Below are positions 1 through 12,245 of a stretch of DNA of 64,000 nucleotides, piece after piece. Source of the stretch: Aquilaria yunnanensis (Eukaryota > Streptophyta > Magnoliopsida > Malvales > Thymelaeaceae); the NCBI GenBank assembly GCA_039654915.1, contig CM077599.1:28829501-28893500 (forward strand), in the 5' to 3' direction. Position 1 is the first letter of the stretch; each line of letters begins with the position of its first letter. Position numbers and translations under genes: made by a program. The notes beneath the pieces were generated by a model, which saw only the letters and a list, made by a program, of their open reading frames with translations, was not told the origin of the DNA and did no database searches.

Positions 1-180
1 CTTAAACCCTAAACCCTAAACCTTAAATCTTAAACCCTAACCCTAATTGAAGTCTTAGCTTTTACCATATACATAAGCTCTAACCATAACAATAAGCCAT
101 CAATCCTAACCCTAAACCTTAACACTTAATTTTATTCCTAACTCTTACCATAAAATCTTAACAATTAATTCTTACCTTAC
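1..180. repeat. Degenerate telomere-type CCCTAAA repeat
   Basis: The first 60 bases are near-tandem CCCTAAA and CCTTAAA heptamers. Further blocks (CCTAACCCTAAACC) recur up to about position 125, and related words (CTTACC, CTTAACA) fade out by about 180. CCCTAAA is the plant telomere unit, in the orientation expected at the left end of a chromosome. The units are diverged and interrupted, so this is either decayed subtelomeric sequence or an interstitial relic, not an active telomere. Confidence 0.6.
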
Positions 181-541
181 CTTAAACTTTCACTTTCCTC
201 TTTTACTATCTTTCATATTTTATAAGTTTTATATTTTAAAACTTCAATATTTAATCACTTCCTTTTTTGAGGATCGTCCATGTGTAGTAAGCCTCATATT
301 TAAAGACTTTTATATTTAATAAGTTTCATATTTGGGTTCTTAAGTAATAGTAAGTTTAATGATCATCTTGGTAGGCAATTATCAAATTACAACACTGGTC
401 CCTAAATTTTTAAGTATAGTACAATAAGTCATATAACTTTTAAAAATTTTCATTTTAGACCACAATAATTACAACATAGGTCCATAAACTTTTCAAATAT
501 TTACATTTTCATCCAAATTTTTGAAATTTTGCAGTCTAGTC
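181..541. other. AT-rich spacer, nothing recognised
   Basis: AT-rich sequence with no long open frame, no terminal repeats and no recognisable domain. It leads into the target site of the element that starts at 551. Confidence 0.5.
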
Positions 542-550
542 ACCAATAAA

Positions 551-1715
551 TAGGGATGGCAATTGGGTAGGGTCAAGTCATTTAGGTCAAGATTTAGTCG
601 GGTTATAATCAATTTGGGTTCAGGTCGGGTTATTTGGATTCAAGTTGATTTCAGGTTAAGTAGATTTTAGGTTCGGATTGGGTTCGAGTCAATCTTATTT
701 GGGTTCAGATTTAATTTAGGTTAGGTCAATTTCAGTCTTAGGTAATTTTAGCTCGGGTTATTTGGGTTTCGGGTTCATATTCAGGTCTAATCGGGTTATT
801 GGTGAATAAACGGAATAGCTTGATTAATTCAATTTTTTATAGATTTTGCTAAAATTTAAATTCAAGAATTTAATTTTTTATGCAAATATTTAAAAAGTTT
901 AGAAACCCATGTCGCAATTTTTTTGAGTGACTAAAATGAAAATTTTAAAATTTAGATACCTCATAACTAAAAAATTACTAGGCATAAAAAATAATTTAAA
1001 AATTTTAATTTAACTAGATATAAATATATTAATATACAATTATTTTAATAAAAATATCTAATTTAAAACTTTGCTAATTCTATTCATGAAATTATAAAAG
1101 CGGTCATTTTAGAACTTAAGAAGTTGATAGAATCACATTTAAATTATGTTGTCACTTCAAGTTATAATTTTTTTAGGAATTTATAATCATTATCTAGGGT
1201 AAAAAGAAGAATTAATTTAGTTTAGGTACTGATTTGGAGACCTAGAGGTTGTTTAAGGTTAGTGTAGGTAAAATGGAAGAGTTTGGGTGTGAATTGAAGA
1301 TTTTTAAAAAGTTCTAGGCAAAATTGAAAATTTTGGGACAAATTTGTCAACTATAGAGAATTTGGGATAAATCTGACAGTTTTTTAAGGCAAAATCTGAT
1401 GATCTCATAAAGTTGTGGGCTAATTCAACAAATCCTAGAAATTGAGTCTTATCGGATTTAGACTTTGGCCTTTTCGGGTTTCGGTCAGGTCAGTTTTAGA
1501 TTTAGGTCATTTCAGGCTCGGGACAATTCGGGTTTAGTCCAATTTGGGTTTGGGTTATTCTGGGTTTAGGTCATGGGTTTTGGTCTTTTTCAGGTTTCAC
1601 TTTAATCGGGTTTGGGTTTGGGTCATTGACTTTTTTTGTCAAATTGGGTCAGGCTAGGTTTAGGTTCGAATAGGTCGCTCTAAGTTTTCGGGTCGGGCCA
1701 AATTTTGCCACCTTT
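551..1715. mobile_element. Small MULE-like non-autonomous element
   Basis: A perfect 9-bp direct repeat ACCAATAAA lies at 542-550 and 1716-1724. Between them the ends are imperfect inverted repeats (TAGGGATGGCAATTGGG on the left; AAAGGTGGCAAAATTTGG reading in from the right). A 9-bp TSD is typical of Mutator-like elements. About 250 bases inside each end are rich in GGGTT/GGGTC-like words. The centre (about 1200-1440) resembles, in opposite orientation, sequence near 59440-59960. There is no coding capacity. The 9-bp TSD is strong; the superfamily is inferred from it. Confidence 0.6.
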
Positions 1716-1724
1716 ACCAATAAA

Positions 1725-2175
1725 GTAATAGTGGACTAAAATTATATTTCATAGTAATTTCACAACAGAAGTTGGATATCATAGCAAATTTGTCAGAATA
1801 TAATTAAGAAAAATTTTATGAAATTTTCAATTTAACATATTAATAAAAAATAAAAATAAATTAATTTCACCAAAAATTGAATTTTCTAATTTAAATTTGA
1901 ACAAAAATTGAACAAAAAATTCAACTAAGTAAGTGATTTTAGCATATATACTAGTAACCAAAACAAACATGATTGGTTAACCCAAGTTTGGATTGAAACC
2001 CAACATAAAATTACCCGAGACTGAAATCGATCCAACTTATATTAAACTCGAATCCAAATAAACCCAATCTAGCCCTAGTTTCTTCCCTTTTATAATAATA
2101 TAATAAATTTGTAAATGCAAATTTTCATGCAATCATTTGACATTTTCTTTGCTAGCACTCTACTTGTATATCATC
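1725..2175. other. AT-rich spacer
   Basis: A/T-rich, with no open frame, repeat border or motif that I can support. Confidence 0.4.
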
Positions 2176-2650
2176 TTATAAATATAAAATCTTTGTTGTT
2201 GTTGAAAAAAATTGCTTAACATTTGTTGAATAAATTGTCTTACCCCTAAAAAATACTATTGAAGTCTCAGGACAATGACATATCACATGCTTGAAGAGAT
2301 TAAATTCCTTCAAGCATGCAAGGCTACAAATAATATTCCAAATAAATTCAAATAACCATAATTTATAATTCAGACTTATTACTTGATATTGATATCGAGT
2401 GATAGAGCAATTATAACTTAAAATATTGTACAAAATATCTCTAACCTTACAGTGTATAGTTAATCTTACTTTAAGACAATCTCAAACCTTGAGCTCTTGT
2501 AGTCATTTAATGACAAGCTAACTTTATGTTTCTTGCTACCTATGTGAGGGAGAAAATAAGGTGATCATAAAAGCCCAACAAGTAGCTGGTTATCCATCAT
2601 TTCTATAAAACATAAAAATAGTTCATAGAATATATAACACTAGCTTTTTA
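2176..2650 (-). repeat. Degenerate LTR fragment of the 20099-22175 family
   Basis: Several stretches align by eye with about 20110-20520, notably the block with CAAGCATGCAAGGCTACA and the words CTCAGGACAATGACAT, GAGGGAGAAAAT and GCCCAACAAGTAG. Only the part equivalent to the first 420 bases of that LTR is present. The next part of the family reappears at about 12830. It is decayed and non-coding. Confidence 0.5.
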
Positions 2651-3400
2651 GGCATGAGCTGTGCGGTGACTTAGTTTATATATTCTACATTTCTGTATGA
2701 TTAAACTTGGAAGAAAACTACTAATAACATTTCTACTAATATATATTTTTCATTAAATAATTTGAATTATGAAAACTTGCTTAAAATTCATTTTTTGTCC
2801 TCATTTTTTTTCCTAAAGTAACCTTATTGGAATTCTCTTTCAATATTTAAAATTTCATACTAAGTTTCAATTATTTGGTGTTCTTATTCAATAAATGTGG
2901 AATATATATTTTATTAGTGATCACAAAGCTAGTTTAATTACTCTTTGTTCAAATCTAACACATTGTGAGCTTGTGTAATTATTGGCTAAAGTAAAAATAT
3001 AAATAAATTCATAAATATAATAAACAAAATGTTTGCACAAATAAAAGACAAGAAATTGAGGAATAAAACATCACAATAAAATTGAGCAAGTAAAAGAAAA
3101 AATAAAAAAAACAACTTTTTTATTTGTCATACCAGTATAGCAGTCACAATCACACCACCTGTAGGATAAAACAATGCAACATTTCTTTTTATAGTGCCAT
3201 ATAGAAGTTGTCAAAATCTCGATTTAAATTTTAAAATCTTACAGGTTTATAATGAGAGATTGATAAAATGATTCAATTAGATTCTACTATTACAATTAAT
3301 GATTTTAATCTGATTCTACAATTACAGTTCACGTAAAGCAAAAAAACAATTTCACGTGGAATCTCAATTTGACAACCACATACACTAGTATTGTTGTAGA
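2651..3400. other. AT-rich spacer before the solo LTR
   Basis: AT-rich sequence with A-runs near 3100 and no recognisable coding or repeat structure. The last five bases before the next element are half of its TSD. Confidence 0.4.
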
Positions 3401-3405
3401 GTAAA

Positions 3406-6030
3406 TGTGACGGCTCTCCTAGTTAAAGAAGGGTCTTAACCAAGTAAGTATTTATTTTTAGTTTATTTAAGTGTTTTTATTAAATTAAGTACCTCAAGTT
3501 AACACCTTGTTAAGCAAGAAAGGCAAGCTTAACTAAGTAAGTGAGTTCCTAAGTGTGGTTTGGCACCTTAAAGTCAAAAATGGGTAAAATGGTAATTTTG
3601 ACCCAAGTTAGAATCATGACTATAATTTTGATGAATTAGGGTCATGTAAGAAAATTTGGCTTAGTTAAGTCAAGACCATTAGTTATCCTAGCTAATAGAA
3701 CCATCTTTGAAGGTTTTGAGTAAAATGTGGCACTAAGTGTTTATTTAAGCCATTTAGATCTTAAGTGGCCAAAGTGTCCAAGAGGCCAAGTGTGAGATGG
3801 TTTTGGGTTGAGAGTTTGGTGACCAAATTAAAACAAATGAAAACTTATGGGTCAAGGAGCAAGAGTGGAAGAAGTGTGCCTTGTGGGGGAGTTGGTATGT
3901 TTTGGTTAAGTTGACTTCCCATAGCCATTTGTTTCCTTCCCCAATTTCGTAGCTTCATCTCCTCACCAAAATTGTTGCTCCAAAGCTTCCCATTTCTGCA
4001 ATTCTCCATCAATTTTTGAAGGCCCAAGGTGTTTATAAGAAGCCTCAACCTTCATTGTTGATGCTTTAGCTTCAACTAGCTCTTTGATGCTTATTTGGAC
4101 TTAAAATTCGTAGGTAAGCTTCTTGGGTTTTCATGGGCTGGTTCTAAGTTGTTTTCATAGCTAGAAATGGTCTTGGTTTGAAGTTATTGGTGCCATATCA
4201 CATTGGTTTTAGGTGTGGAACTCAAGAGAGCTTGGTTGAGCTAAGGATGGTTTGTGCTTTGATTCTTGCTTTGTGGCTGAGTTGAGGTAAGGGTATAAGT
4301 TAATTAAGCTCAAATAATGCATAGAAATGTAGTATTTTGTGTGGGAATGAATTAGAAACAAGACCCATGTGATTTGAGTTTGGGATGAGAAAGTTTGAGC
4401 AGTTTTCGTGCAAGGTCGCACACTGTCGCGCAATGCTGGAAAGCGTTGGCGACGCGTCGCCAGTAGTGACCCCATATTGGCGACGCGTCATCGGTGGCGA
4501 CGCGAGTTGGCGACGCGTCGCCGAGAAATGCAAGAGTTTCCAAATACTGATGCCTTTGGCGACGCGTCGCCAACGGTACCGCCAAGGCATTTTGTCCACA
4601 AGCTCTGGGCATCCTAAGAGTGTCTCAAACTCTCGGTTTTCATCCCTAGGCTAACTTAAGATGTTCCATAGCCTCAGTTGGGTCTAGAACTCATTCCTAA
4701 GTTGGGAATTATGCATTATTTAGGTGGTAGCTAAGTGGTGTGGTTAAGGAAGAGTATGAAATGGTGGCTAAGGAAGTTAAAGTGCTTAAGTTCCTAAGTG
4801 AGCACTAAGGGGATTAAGTGGGTTTTCAAACTCTTTGTTGGCCGAGTGGAATGTCATAGACCTTTGGTCAATAAAGAGGAAACCTAAGTCGATCCCAACC
4901 GAACCATTTGGTTTGGTAAGCGAGCCACTTTGGAGCTCTAAGCTAAACTTTAAGGGTTTGGCTAGTTAAACCATATAGGATGGCTACCTTGTACAATAAG
5001 TTAAGGGTAAAGGCGGGTAAATTTGAGAGGAGGTGATGACCTACTCTAGAACCCGTAGATGGGACTTATGGGAGGTAAAGTACCCGGGATACGAGGACCA
5101 GTATCTCAAGTACCTCCGCCGTTTGAGCTCACGGCAGGCTTATGGCACCTAGTGTGCAGGAAGTCCCAAGTGTCATGTGAATTTCATGTCATGCATTCAT
5201 GCATTGCATATTTTACATGTTGTTGGTTGCTTGAGTTTGTTTGTTGGTTGATCACTTGTCTGTTTGCTTGTTTGTCATGGTTGCATGTTGGCTTGCTACT
5301 ATCTTCTTGCAGGTACCCCAAGGGACCCTTACTAAGTACATCCATATACTCACTCCCTTAAGTTTATTGTGCAGGTTCTAACCCCGGGCCTAACAACTAG
5401 TTGATAGTTGTGGCCTAAGCTTTCTCTTTTGCAAGTATTCTTCCTTGAGAATCCTTGTGATTCTAAGTTTACTTGTGGACTAAGCTATGTACTAACTAAG
5501 TTTTATGCCTTTACAGTGTAGAGGCTAGAAAGGTGCACAAGGACTAAGGAAGGGCTTGCACTTGGAGCTTTGATAGCTCAAAGGTGGGGCTCAAGTAGAT
5601 GATCTTAGTTAGGTTTTTTTTTTTGTCTCATGTATATAGTACCTTGTGTACTAAGGAGTTGCCTTTATTAGGATACATTGTGACGTAAAACCATCTAGTT
5701 ACTTTTGGGTGCATGCTAGTGGTGTAAAGTATGCACAAACTATTACTTGAAGTCAAAGTAACTAGTATTTCACTGTCTTGGCACGTTTTGAGTATGTTTT
5801 AATTGAAATGCTCGAGCAACGTTTTTAACAAATAATCTACTTATTCGTTTGCATTGCCAGGACAAAAGCATGCATATCTTTTACTGGGTAGGCTAAGAAA
5901 CTAGTTGCAAATAAATTGTTTTAATTTATTATGTCGAGTAATAGTTAGCCAATAGTAACTTAGTGGGATTCATAGTCCCTAAGGGCTTACAAGTTGAGCT
6001 AATGGGGCACTGAGGCCCCGTTCCGTCACA
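3406..6030 (+). mobile_element. Solo LTR, 2625 bp, TSD GTAAA
   Basis: It begins TGTGACGG and ends CCGTCACA (TG...CA with an 8-bp inverted end) and is flanked by identical 5-bp repeats GTAAA at 3401-3405 and 6031-6035. No second LTR, primer-binding site, polypurine tract or gag-pol frame adjoins it. It is therefore a solo LTR left by LTR-LTR recombination. Large LTRs of this kind are usually Ty3-gypsy. A TATA-like TTTATAAGA at about 4032 suggests plus-strand orientation. A CG-rich palindrome cluster lies at 4448-4571. Confidence 0.85.
4448..4571. repeat. Cluster of GGCGACGCGTCGCC palindromes inside the solo LTR
   Basis: The perfect 14-bp palindrome GGCGACGCGTCGCC occurs at 4448-4461, 4509-4522 and 4558-4571. 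Degenerate copies lie at 4479-4490 and 4496-4503. The block is far richer in CpG than its surroundings and sits about 400 bases downstream of the LTR's TATA-like box. The open frames across it arise because the repeat has no stops. I do not read it as coding. It could be a protein-binding array or a relic of a repeated regulatory unit. Confidence 0.8.
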
Positions 6031-6035
6031 GTAAA

Positions 6036-6608
6036 ACTCTAATGATAGATTTGATATTTACCCAAGAAAAAACAGTAGTTGTAGTACTATAAAAGCTAAA
6101 CATAAAGAACATGGAGTATTCATAAACTAAACCAAAAAATCTGAGTGTGTAAAACAATCTGCATATGTTTGAAACAAGAAAATAGCCCCCATCAATTGTA
6201 AAGAAACAAAACGTTTTTGTGGTAAATGTAACATTTAGTAGGGAAATGACTAGCAAATTAAAATGTTCCCAAAGTATGTGAGGCTATAGTAAACAAAATC
6301 GCATTACTAATGAAATTGTTTGTTAATGGTAATAGTTGTTAAAAGTGTAGGAGACAAATGATAAGGACCAAGTTAAACAATGTAAAGAAGTATAAGGATG
6401 TTGATTAAAGTTGCATTAGAAACAATTGACTAAATGAAGAAGTCCTTCAACTATAAAATCTAAAAAGAATAGCCACAAGAACTTTGATAAGTTGCAAATG
6501 ACTCATAATTAATTCACATTAGCTCTTGTCCGGGTTACTCCTTTATATATGGTCAAGCAAAAAAATATTCTCATGGAAATATCATAAGTTAAGAAGTCTT
6601 AGGTAAAA
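6036..6608. other. AT-rich spacer
   Basis: AT-rich, no domain or repeat border recognised. It ends at the AAATATTA target site of the fold-back element. Confidence 0.4.
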
Positions 6609-7519
6609 AAATATTATGGGGAATTTTCAAAAACCCCTTGTAGTTTAACCTAACCTACAGTTATCCCCTAATTTTTAGAAACCTACACTACCCCCTAAAG
6701 CATAAACTCCATCATTACTGTTAATTCAAGAAAGGGAAAAACTAGCTTTCACACAAGTCTTCTCAGTAGAGAAACAATGACCCTCTAAAATTTGGGATAT
6801 AACTGATTTGCTAGGTTTTGTCACAATTATCCTCTCATTTCTTCTGTAATTCCCAAATTTTGGTGGATTTATAGAGGGCAACGAGGCTTGTGCTTTGTAG
6901 AGAGTCAACATGATTTTTTGCAAGTTTGGTTCTTAGGTGCTTATTAGTTCACAGATTTAATAAGAAGTTTGGTCATTTCAATTTTGATGTGGAAATTAGA
7001 AGTTCAAGTTTTTGGTTGACATGCAATTTTTCATGCTATTAATCTTTTTTTTCAAGAAAAAAAAATCAATTGCTTTAGAGTATAAAGTTAGCTGCAAAAT
7101 TGTCCCAAATTCCTTAAAACGTGTAAACCCAAGTTTCAGCTAATGTATTGAATTGGACACACATGATCCCTATCTTGGTTGAGCATTGAATTGGACAAAA
7201 ACTCACCCCATGACATTGGTGGTATTGAATGTGGATAAGGGAAAACAAGTTTTTGAGAACTTTGCATGAAGTCTGAGTTTGACGTGCTCTGCACCAATTT
7301 TTTGGTCTTCAACTTCTTCAATTATGTATGGAATTCGAAAAGAACATTTGGTTGAGAGGGAAGTAATGATGAATAAAAAGAAAAAGCCAGTGAAGCAATT
7401 GATACAATAGAGCTTGCAGAACAATATGGGCAACGACCGAACCCAAATCTGATCTGATCATTCCTCTACTCAGTTCAACCCAATTGGATAGCCATCTCGT
7501 GGACTCACAGCTAGGTCAT

Positions 7520-7732
7520 TAGAGAAGATGACAAAATCTAATTTTTCATGTATATGAAACTCATGTACATGGCAAAACATATATACACGGAAAAAAATAT
7601 AGTCTTACTCTATTGGATACATTCGGCTCCTATCCAAACTAGAGTAAAGATATACACCTTATCATATAAGAAACCTAAAGGAAACAAAACAACACGTAGA
7701 ACATGTGGTGTGTATCTCAAGTAACTCTTACA
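7520..7732 (-). repeat. 3' LTR of Copia 1
   Basis: Matches 12032-12245 throughout. The inner end (TGTAAGAGTTACTTGAG on the minus strand) directly follows the polypurine tract, and the outer end abuts the GTCAT duplication. Confidence 0.85.
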
Positions 7733-8288
7733 TCTCCCCTCAAGTTGGAGCGTGTAGGTTCATGATGCCTAACTTGCGTATGAGTCTAGAGAAAACGTTA
7801 GAACTTAAAGCCTTAGTGAAAACATCTATAAGTTGAAGCTATGAAGGAATGTATCGTGTCTCAAGGATCCTTGATTGAATTCTTTCCCACATAAAAAGGC
7901 AATCCATTTCAATGTGTTTTGTTCTTTCATGGAATACAGGATTAGCTGCAATATGAAGTGCTGCCTAATTGTCATAGTAGAGTTGCATGGGCTCAAATGT
8001 TCAAGTGATAAATATTTGAGTAGGGTGGGCACGCAACCACATAAGTTCACTTGTTGCTGTAACCATCACCCTATATTCTGCTTCGGCCGAGGATCGACTC
8101 ACAGTCGTCGGTTTCATGGTTCGCCACGAGATGGAAGCATCACCAAACAACATAAAATAGCCTGTAATTGAACACCTTATGGTGTGGTAAGCACCCTAAT
8201 CTACATCACATTAACCTTTTAGTCGAAGATCATTATTACGAGGAAAGAACAAACCTTGCCCCGGGGCATTTTTTATATACCGAAGTAC

Positions 8289-11200
8289 TCATAATGCTGC
8301 TTCATGATGTTTGGTGATGGGTTGTTGCATGTGTTTGCGAAGGATATTGGTGGCATAGGCAATGTCCGGCCTTGTGATGCCGAGGTATAAGAGCCATCCT
8401 ATAGGCCTTCTATATTGTGAAGGATTAACAAGCTTTGGTCCTGTTGCTTCAGTAAGATCATGTTGTTTCCCTAGCAATGTTGGACTTGGTTTTGCTCCCT
8501 TTAGTCCTGTGTCATCCAATATCTCAAGTGCATATTTTCATTGGCTCACAAAAATTCCATCTTGATTTTGTGCAACTTCTAATCCAAGGAAAAATTTTTG
8601 ACGCCCTAAGTCTTTAAAATGGAACTTGCTGCTAAGGAAATCTTTCAACTTACTGCATGCTTCGGTATTGTTTCCTAAAATGACCATATCGTCAACATAA
8701 ACCAAGACAACTAGGAAAATGCCATTGAAAGAATTAGTGAACAATGAAGAATTGGGACGTGATTAGTGAAACCCATAGAGCTTTAGCACACTTGACAATT
8801 TGGCGAACCACTCTCTTGATGTTTGCTTCAAGCCATAGAGTGATTTCTTCAATCAACAAATCTGATTATCTCCCATTTTTAGGTATCCTAGTGGAGTTTC
8901 CATGTAGATCTCTTCATGGAGATCACTATAAAGGAAGACATTATTAATGAGAAGTTGATGGAGCTCCCAAATCTTAGAAGTAGCCACAGCTAGAAGAGAC
9001 TTTACGGTTATAAGTTTAGCTATAGGTGCAAAAGTCTCGTTGCAAGCCAACCCTTCAACTTGGGTATATCCTTTAGCTACCAACCTAGCCTTGTAGTGTT
9101 CTATGCTCCCATTAGATTTGTCTTTAATTTTGTATACCCACCTGCAGCCTATGGACTTCTTGCCATCCAGGATTGGGACCAGATCCCATGAATGATTCAC
9201 CTCAAGTGCTTTAATCTATTTTTGCATGGCAAGTTGCCAATCTGAGTCCTTGGAGCCTCAGTGTAAGAACTATGTTTGAACCCGGTCAATACCGCTACAA
9301 AAAAGGTTTGGTGGTGCATGGAAAAAGATTTATTGGTTAGGTTAAGGGAGAAGGGATAAAGAGTACCTGAGGATGAAGACACTACATTGGAGTGGATGTT
9401 CATTCAAGGGACGCTGTAATCATACTCCTTTAAGTACGTTGACATTCTTCTTTCCCTTGTGTTGCACCTTTCGAGAACTTGTAGAGTATGATTGGTACTT
9501 TGTTGATCCATGTTCTTACTGGTCTCCAGAGGTTCTTGTGGTTGGACCGTCAGTTCTGTTGGTGATTGAACTTGTAACTCATCCTCCAGGAAGAAACCTT
9601 GATTTTCTTGTCCTTTAGTTTTGTTAAAGAAGGATTTTTCTAAACCCTTGACTTGCATTTTGAAAGAGAATAAATTCTCATAGAATTTGACATCATGGGA
9701 GGTGAAAATGTTTTGAGTTTCTAGATCATAAACTCTATAACCCTTTTGGTTCATGGGGTACCTAACAAAAATGCATGTGTGCATTCTAGCTTCAAGTTTG
9801 CCTTTTGCATGCATAGGGATTATAGCATAGCATAATGAGCCAAAAAAACTCTAAGGTGGCTATATTTGGGTGATTTACCATAGAGTGCCTTATAGGGAGT
9901 TCATCCCCCTAACTTGGTTGTTGGCAACCTGTTTATGAGGTAAGTTGTAGTGAGGACACATTCCCCCTCGAACTTCACGGGTAGGTGGGCTTGAAATCTA
10001 AAGGCACGCACTACATTCAAGACATCCTGATGCTTTCTTTTAACAATCCCATTTTGCTATGGTGTTCTTGCATATGAGGTTTGGTTTAGAATACCCTTTT
10101 CTTCGTAAAAAAATCGACAAAGAACCTTCAGTGAGTTCCGGTGCATTGTGACTTCTAACTATTTTGATCTTTGCCCCAAACTGATTCTGCATGAGATTAA
10201 AAAAATTTTCAAAAACCGTTGGGAGTATCATTCTTACTCTTCATAAAAAAAGTCTAAGTTGTCCTTGGGCAATCATCAAGGATAGTAAACAAATAATGTG
10301 CCCCACTTATCGAAGGCATACTATAGGGTCCCCAAGTATCAATATGCACCAAGTTAAAAGAAAAACTAACTAGATTACTACTAGGTGGAAAAGATGACCT
10401 TGTGCCTTTTGCTAAAGGAAAAATTAAATATTCCTTGCAAACACCCTTGGTATCAAGGTGAGGTAGGGAGGTTATGGTGATGAGGCGCTCTTGTGAGGGA
10501 TGTCCAAGCCATCAATGCCACAACACAATAGACCTAGAGCTGGTTCCTTCAACGAAAGCCCTAAGGCCAACCGAGCCATTCTCCTTCATACTCATATGAT
10601 AGAGCCCCCCTTCTCTTTTACCCCTCCAATTAGCATTTTCGAGCTTTGGTCCTAGAGAACACAAAAATAAGGGAAGAATAGGGCAACACACTTGTGCTCT
10701 TGGGTTAGCTTGGGTACGGATAAAAGATTGCCATTAAAATCTAAAGCAAGCAACACATTCGTTAAGGTTGGGTGGTCATTTAAGAAAACTTTTCCATGCA
10801 TGTTACTTGTCTTAACAGTACCATACGGTAGGTAAACCTTTTGGGCGGCTATGGACTCAATTTCGGCTAAAAAATTTTTTTGGAAGGTTATATAGTGTGT
10901 GGCTCCTGTGTCTAGGATCCATGGGTTTTGTGGTTTAGGGCTAGAAAAGGAATTACATGTAATCTTACCTGCGAAATCGACCGTATTCGCATCCTTGTTC
11001 TTACCTAACCAACTCAAAAGCTGATTAAATTGATCACTTGTCAGGCCGAAGGGATTGCTACTGGTGCTACGTCCTCCTGTTGGCTTACCAACACACGTGT
11101 TCCTCCTGGGTTTACTTGCCTTCCTTCTCCTTTTGGGCTGCCAATTTTCAAGGTAGCCTATGATCTTCTAGCATTTCTCTGTTATGTGTCCCATTCGACC

Positions 11201-11996
11201 GTATTGTGAGCATTTCGGCCTTGATTGCTCTTCGTGTTGCCTTTCCTTAGGTTTGTCCCGTTGTGCCTGAACAGCCATAGCCCCTGCTGACTCCAAGTTG
11301 CTAGAACGTGTAACCTCTTGCTGCTTCTCTTCTGCCACCATCATGGCATAGACTCGGTTCAAGGAAGGCACAGGTTCCGTCCCTAGAATCGGCGAGTGAA
11401 TGGTCTTGAACTTGCTGCCAGACCCATTAAGAACTGGTGTAGGTGTTCCTTTTCTTTCTCGGCTAGCCACTCCTTTGTTGCAATGCACGTACAAATAGGA
11501 ATTGCTGAGAAAGCATCTAACTCATCCCACAAAGCTTTTAGTTTAGTGTATTGGGCCACAACACTTGAATTGCCCTGGTTCATCAACATTATCTCCCTTC
11601 TTAGCTCGTGCGCTCGTGGCTCATTAGCATGTCCGAATCTCTCTTCGAGGTCGCGCCACATCTGTTACGCCGAATCATGGTAAGCAATTGAATTGTGTAG
11701 GTTGGGGCTGATCAAATTCATCAGCCATGACATTTCCAACCCGTCGCACTTGTTCCAAGCAGGGATCTCCACTTCACCTTCTTCTGGCTTTGACAGCTTT
11801 CCCGTGACGAAGTCTACTTGTTCCTGCTTCAAAGAACATTTAGAATTGAGCGCTTCCATCTAGAATAATTTTCTCCATCCAATACAATGGGAACGAGGGA
11901 CGAACACGTATAGTCCGCTGAAGTAAGGAAATACGGCGAACTAGGATCTTGGAAAAGGATTATGGCTGAAGCTTTTTGTGGTGGATTTTCTGACAT
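8289..11996 (-). pseudogene. Copia 1 gag-pol polyprotein, degenerate
   Basis: The frame starts at an ATG at 11996 (MSENPPQKAS...). A Copia gag follows at about 11996-11170, ending in a zinc knuckle in which the second Cys is Tyr (CSQYGRMGHITEKC). Protease with WILDTGATHYI is at about 10930. Integrase is at about 10500-9400: the second catalytic Asp reads His (VRSHNAPELT, codon at 10148-10150). RT is at about 9200-8540 (WVYKIK, ARLVAKG, YVDDMVI), and the RNase H-side connection at 8519-8289 (ITRPDIAYA). In RT block QLDVNNAF the catalytic Asp is replaced (QLLINNVF). Frameshifts and stops separate the domains, and the C-terminal RNase H is not intact. It once encoded the structural, protease, integrase and polymerase proteins; it cannot now. 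Confidence 0.85.
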
Positions 11997-12031
11997 GGTT
12001 TGACTCTAGATTCTTTCCTGCTCTGTTACCA

Positions 12032-12245
12032 TGAAGAAGACAACAACGTCTGACTTTTCATGTATATGAAACTCATGTACATGGCAGAACATATATACAC
12101 GGAAAAGAGATATAGTCCTACTCTACTGGATACATTCGGCTCCTATCCAAACTAGAGTAAAGATATACACCTTATCAGATAAGAAACCTAAAGGAAACAA
12201 AACAACACATACAACATGTGGCGTGTATCTCAAGTAACTCTTACA
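12032..12245 (-). repeat. 5' LTR of Copia 1
   Basis: The mate of 7520-7732. Its inner edge on the minus strand ends in ...TTCTTCA, followed at once by TGGTAACAGAGC, a primer-binding site of the initiator-Met tRNA type. Confidence 0.85.

Larger units (their letters stand above)
7520..12245 (-). mobile_element. Ty1-copia retrotransposon 1, complete, inactive
   Basis: Two LTRs (7520-7732 and 12032-12245) are flanked by the 5-bp TSD GTCAT (7515-7519, 12246-12250). Reading on the minus strand, the order is 5' LTR, primer-binding site TGGTAACAGAGC (initiator-Met tRNA type) just inside 12032, gag, protease, integrase, RT, RNase H, polypurine tract (TTGAGGGGAGA next to 7732) and 3' LTR. Domain order integrase before RT defines Copia. 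By eye the LTRs differ at about 16 substitutions and one indel over 213 bases, so the insertion is fairly old. The coding region is broken in many places. Confidence 0.92.

Noticed and set aside
1440..1720. Possible interstitial telomere from GGGTTT-like words
   Set aside because: Units drift in length and sequence and are bounded by the inverted end and 9-bp TSD of a transposon.
4209..4654. Several overlapping open frames of 69-99 codons
   Set aside because: They arise from the stop-free GGCGACGCGTCGCC palindromes inside a solo LTR and share no domain.
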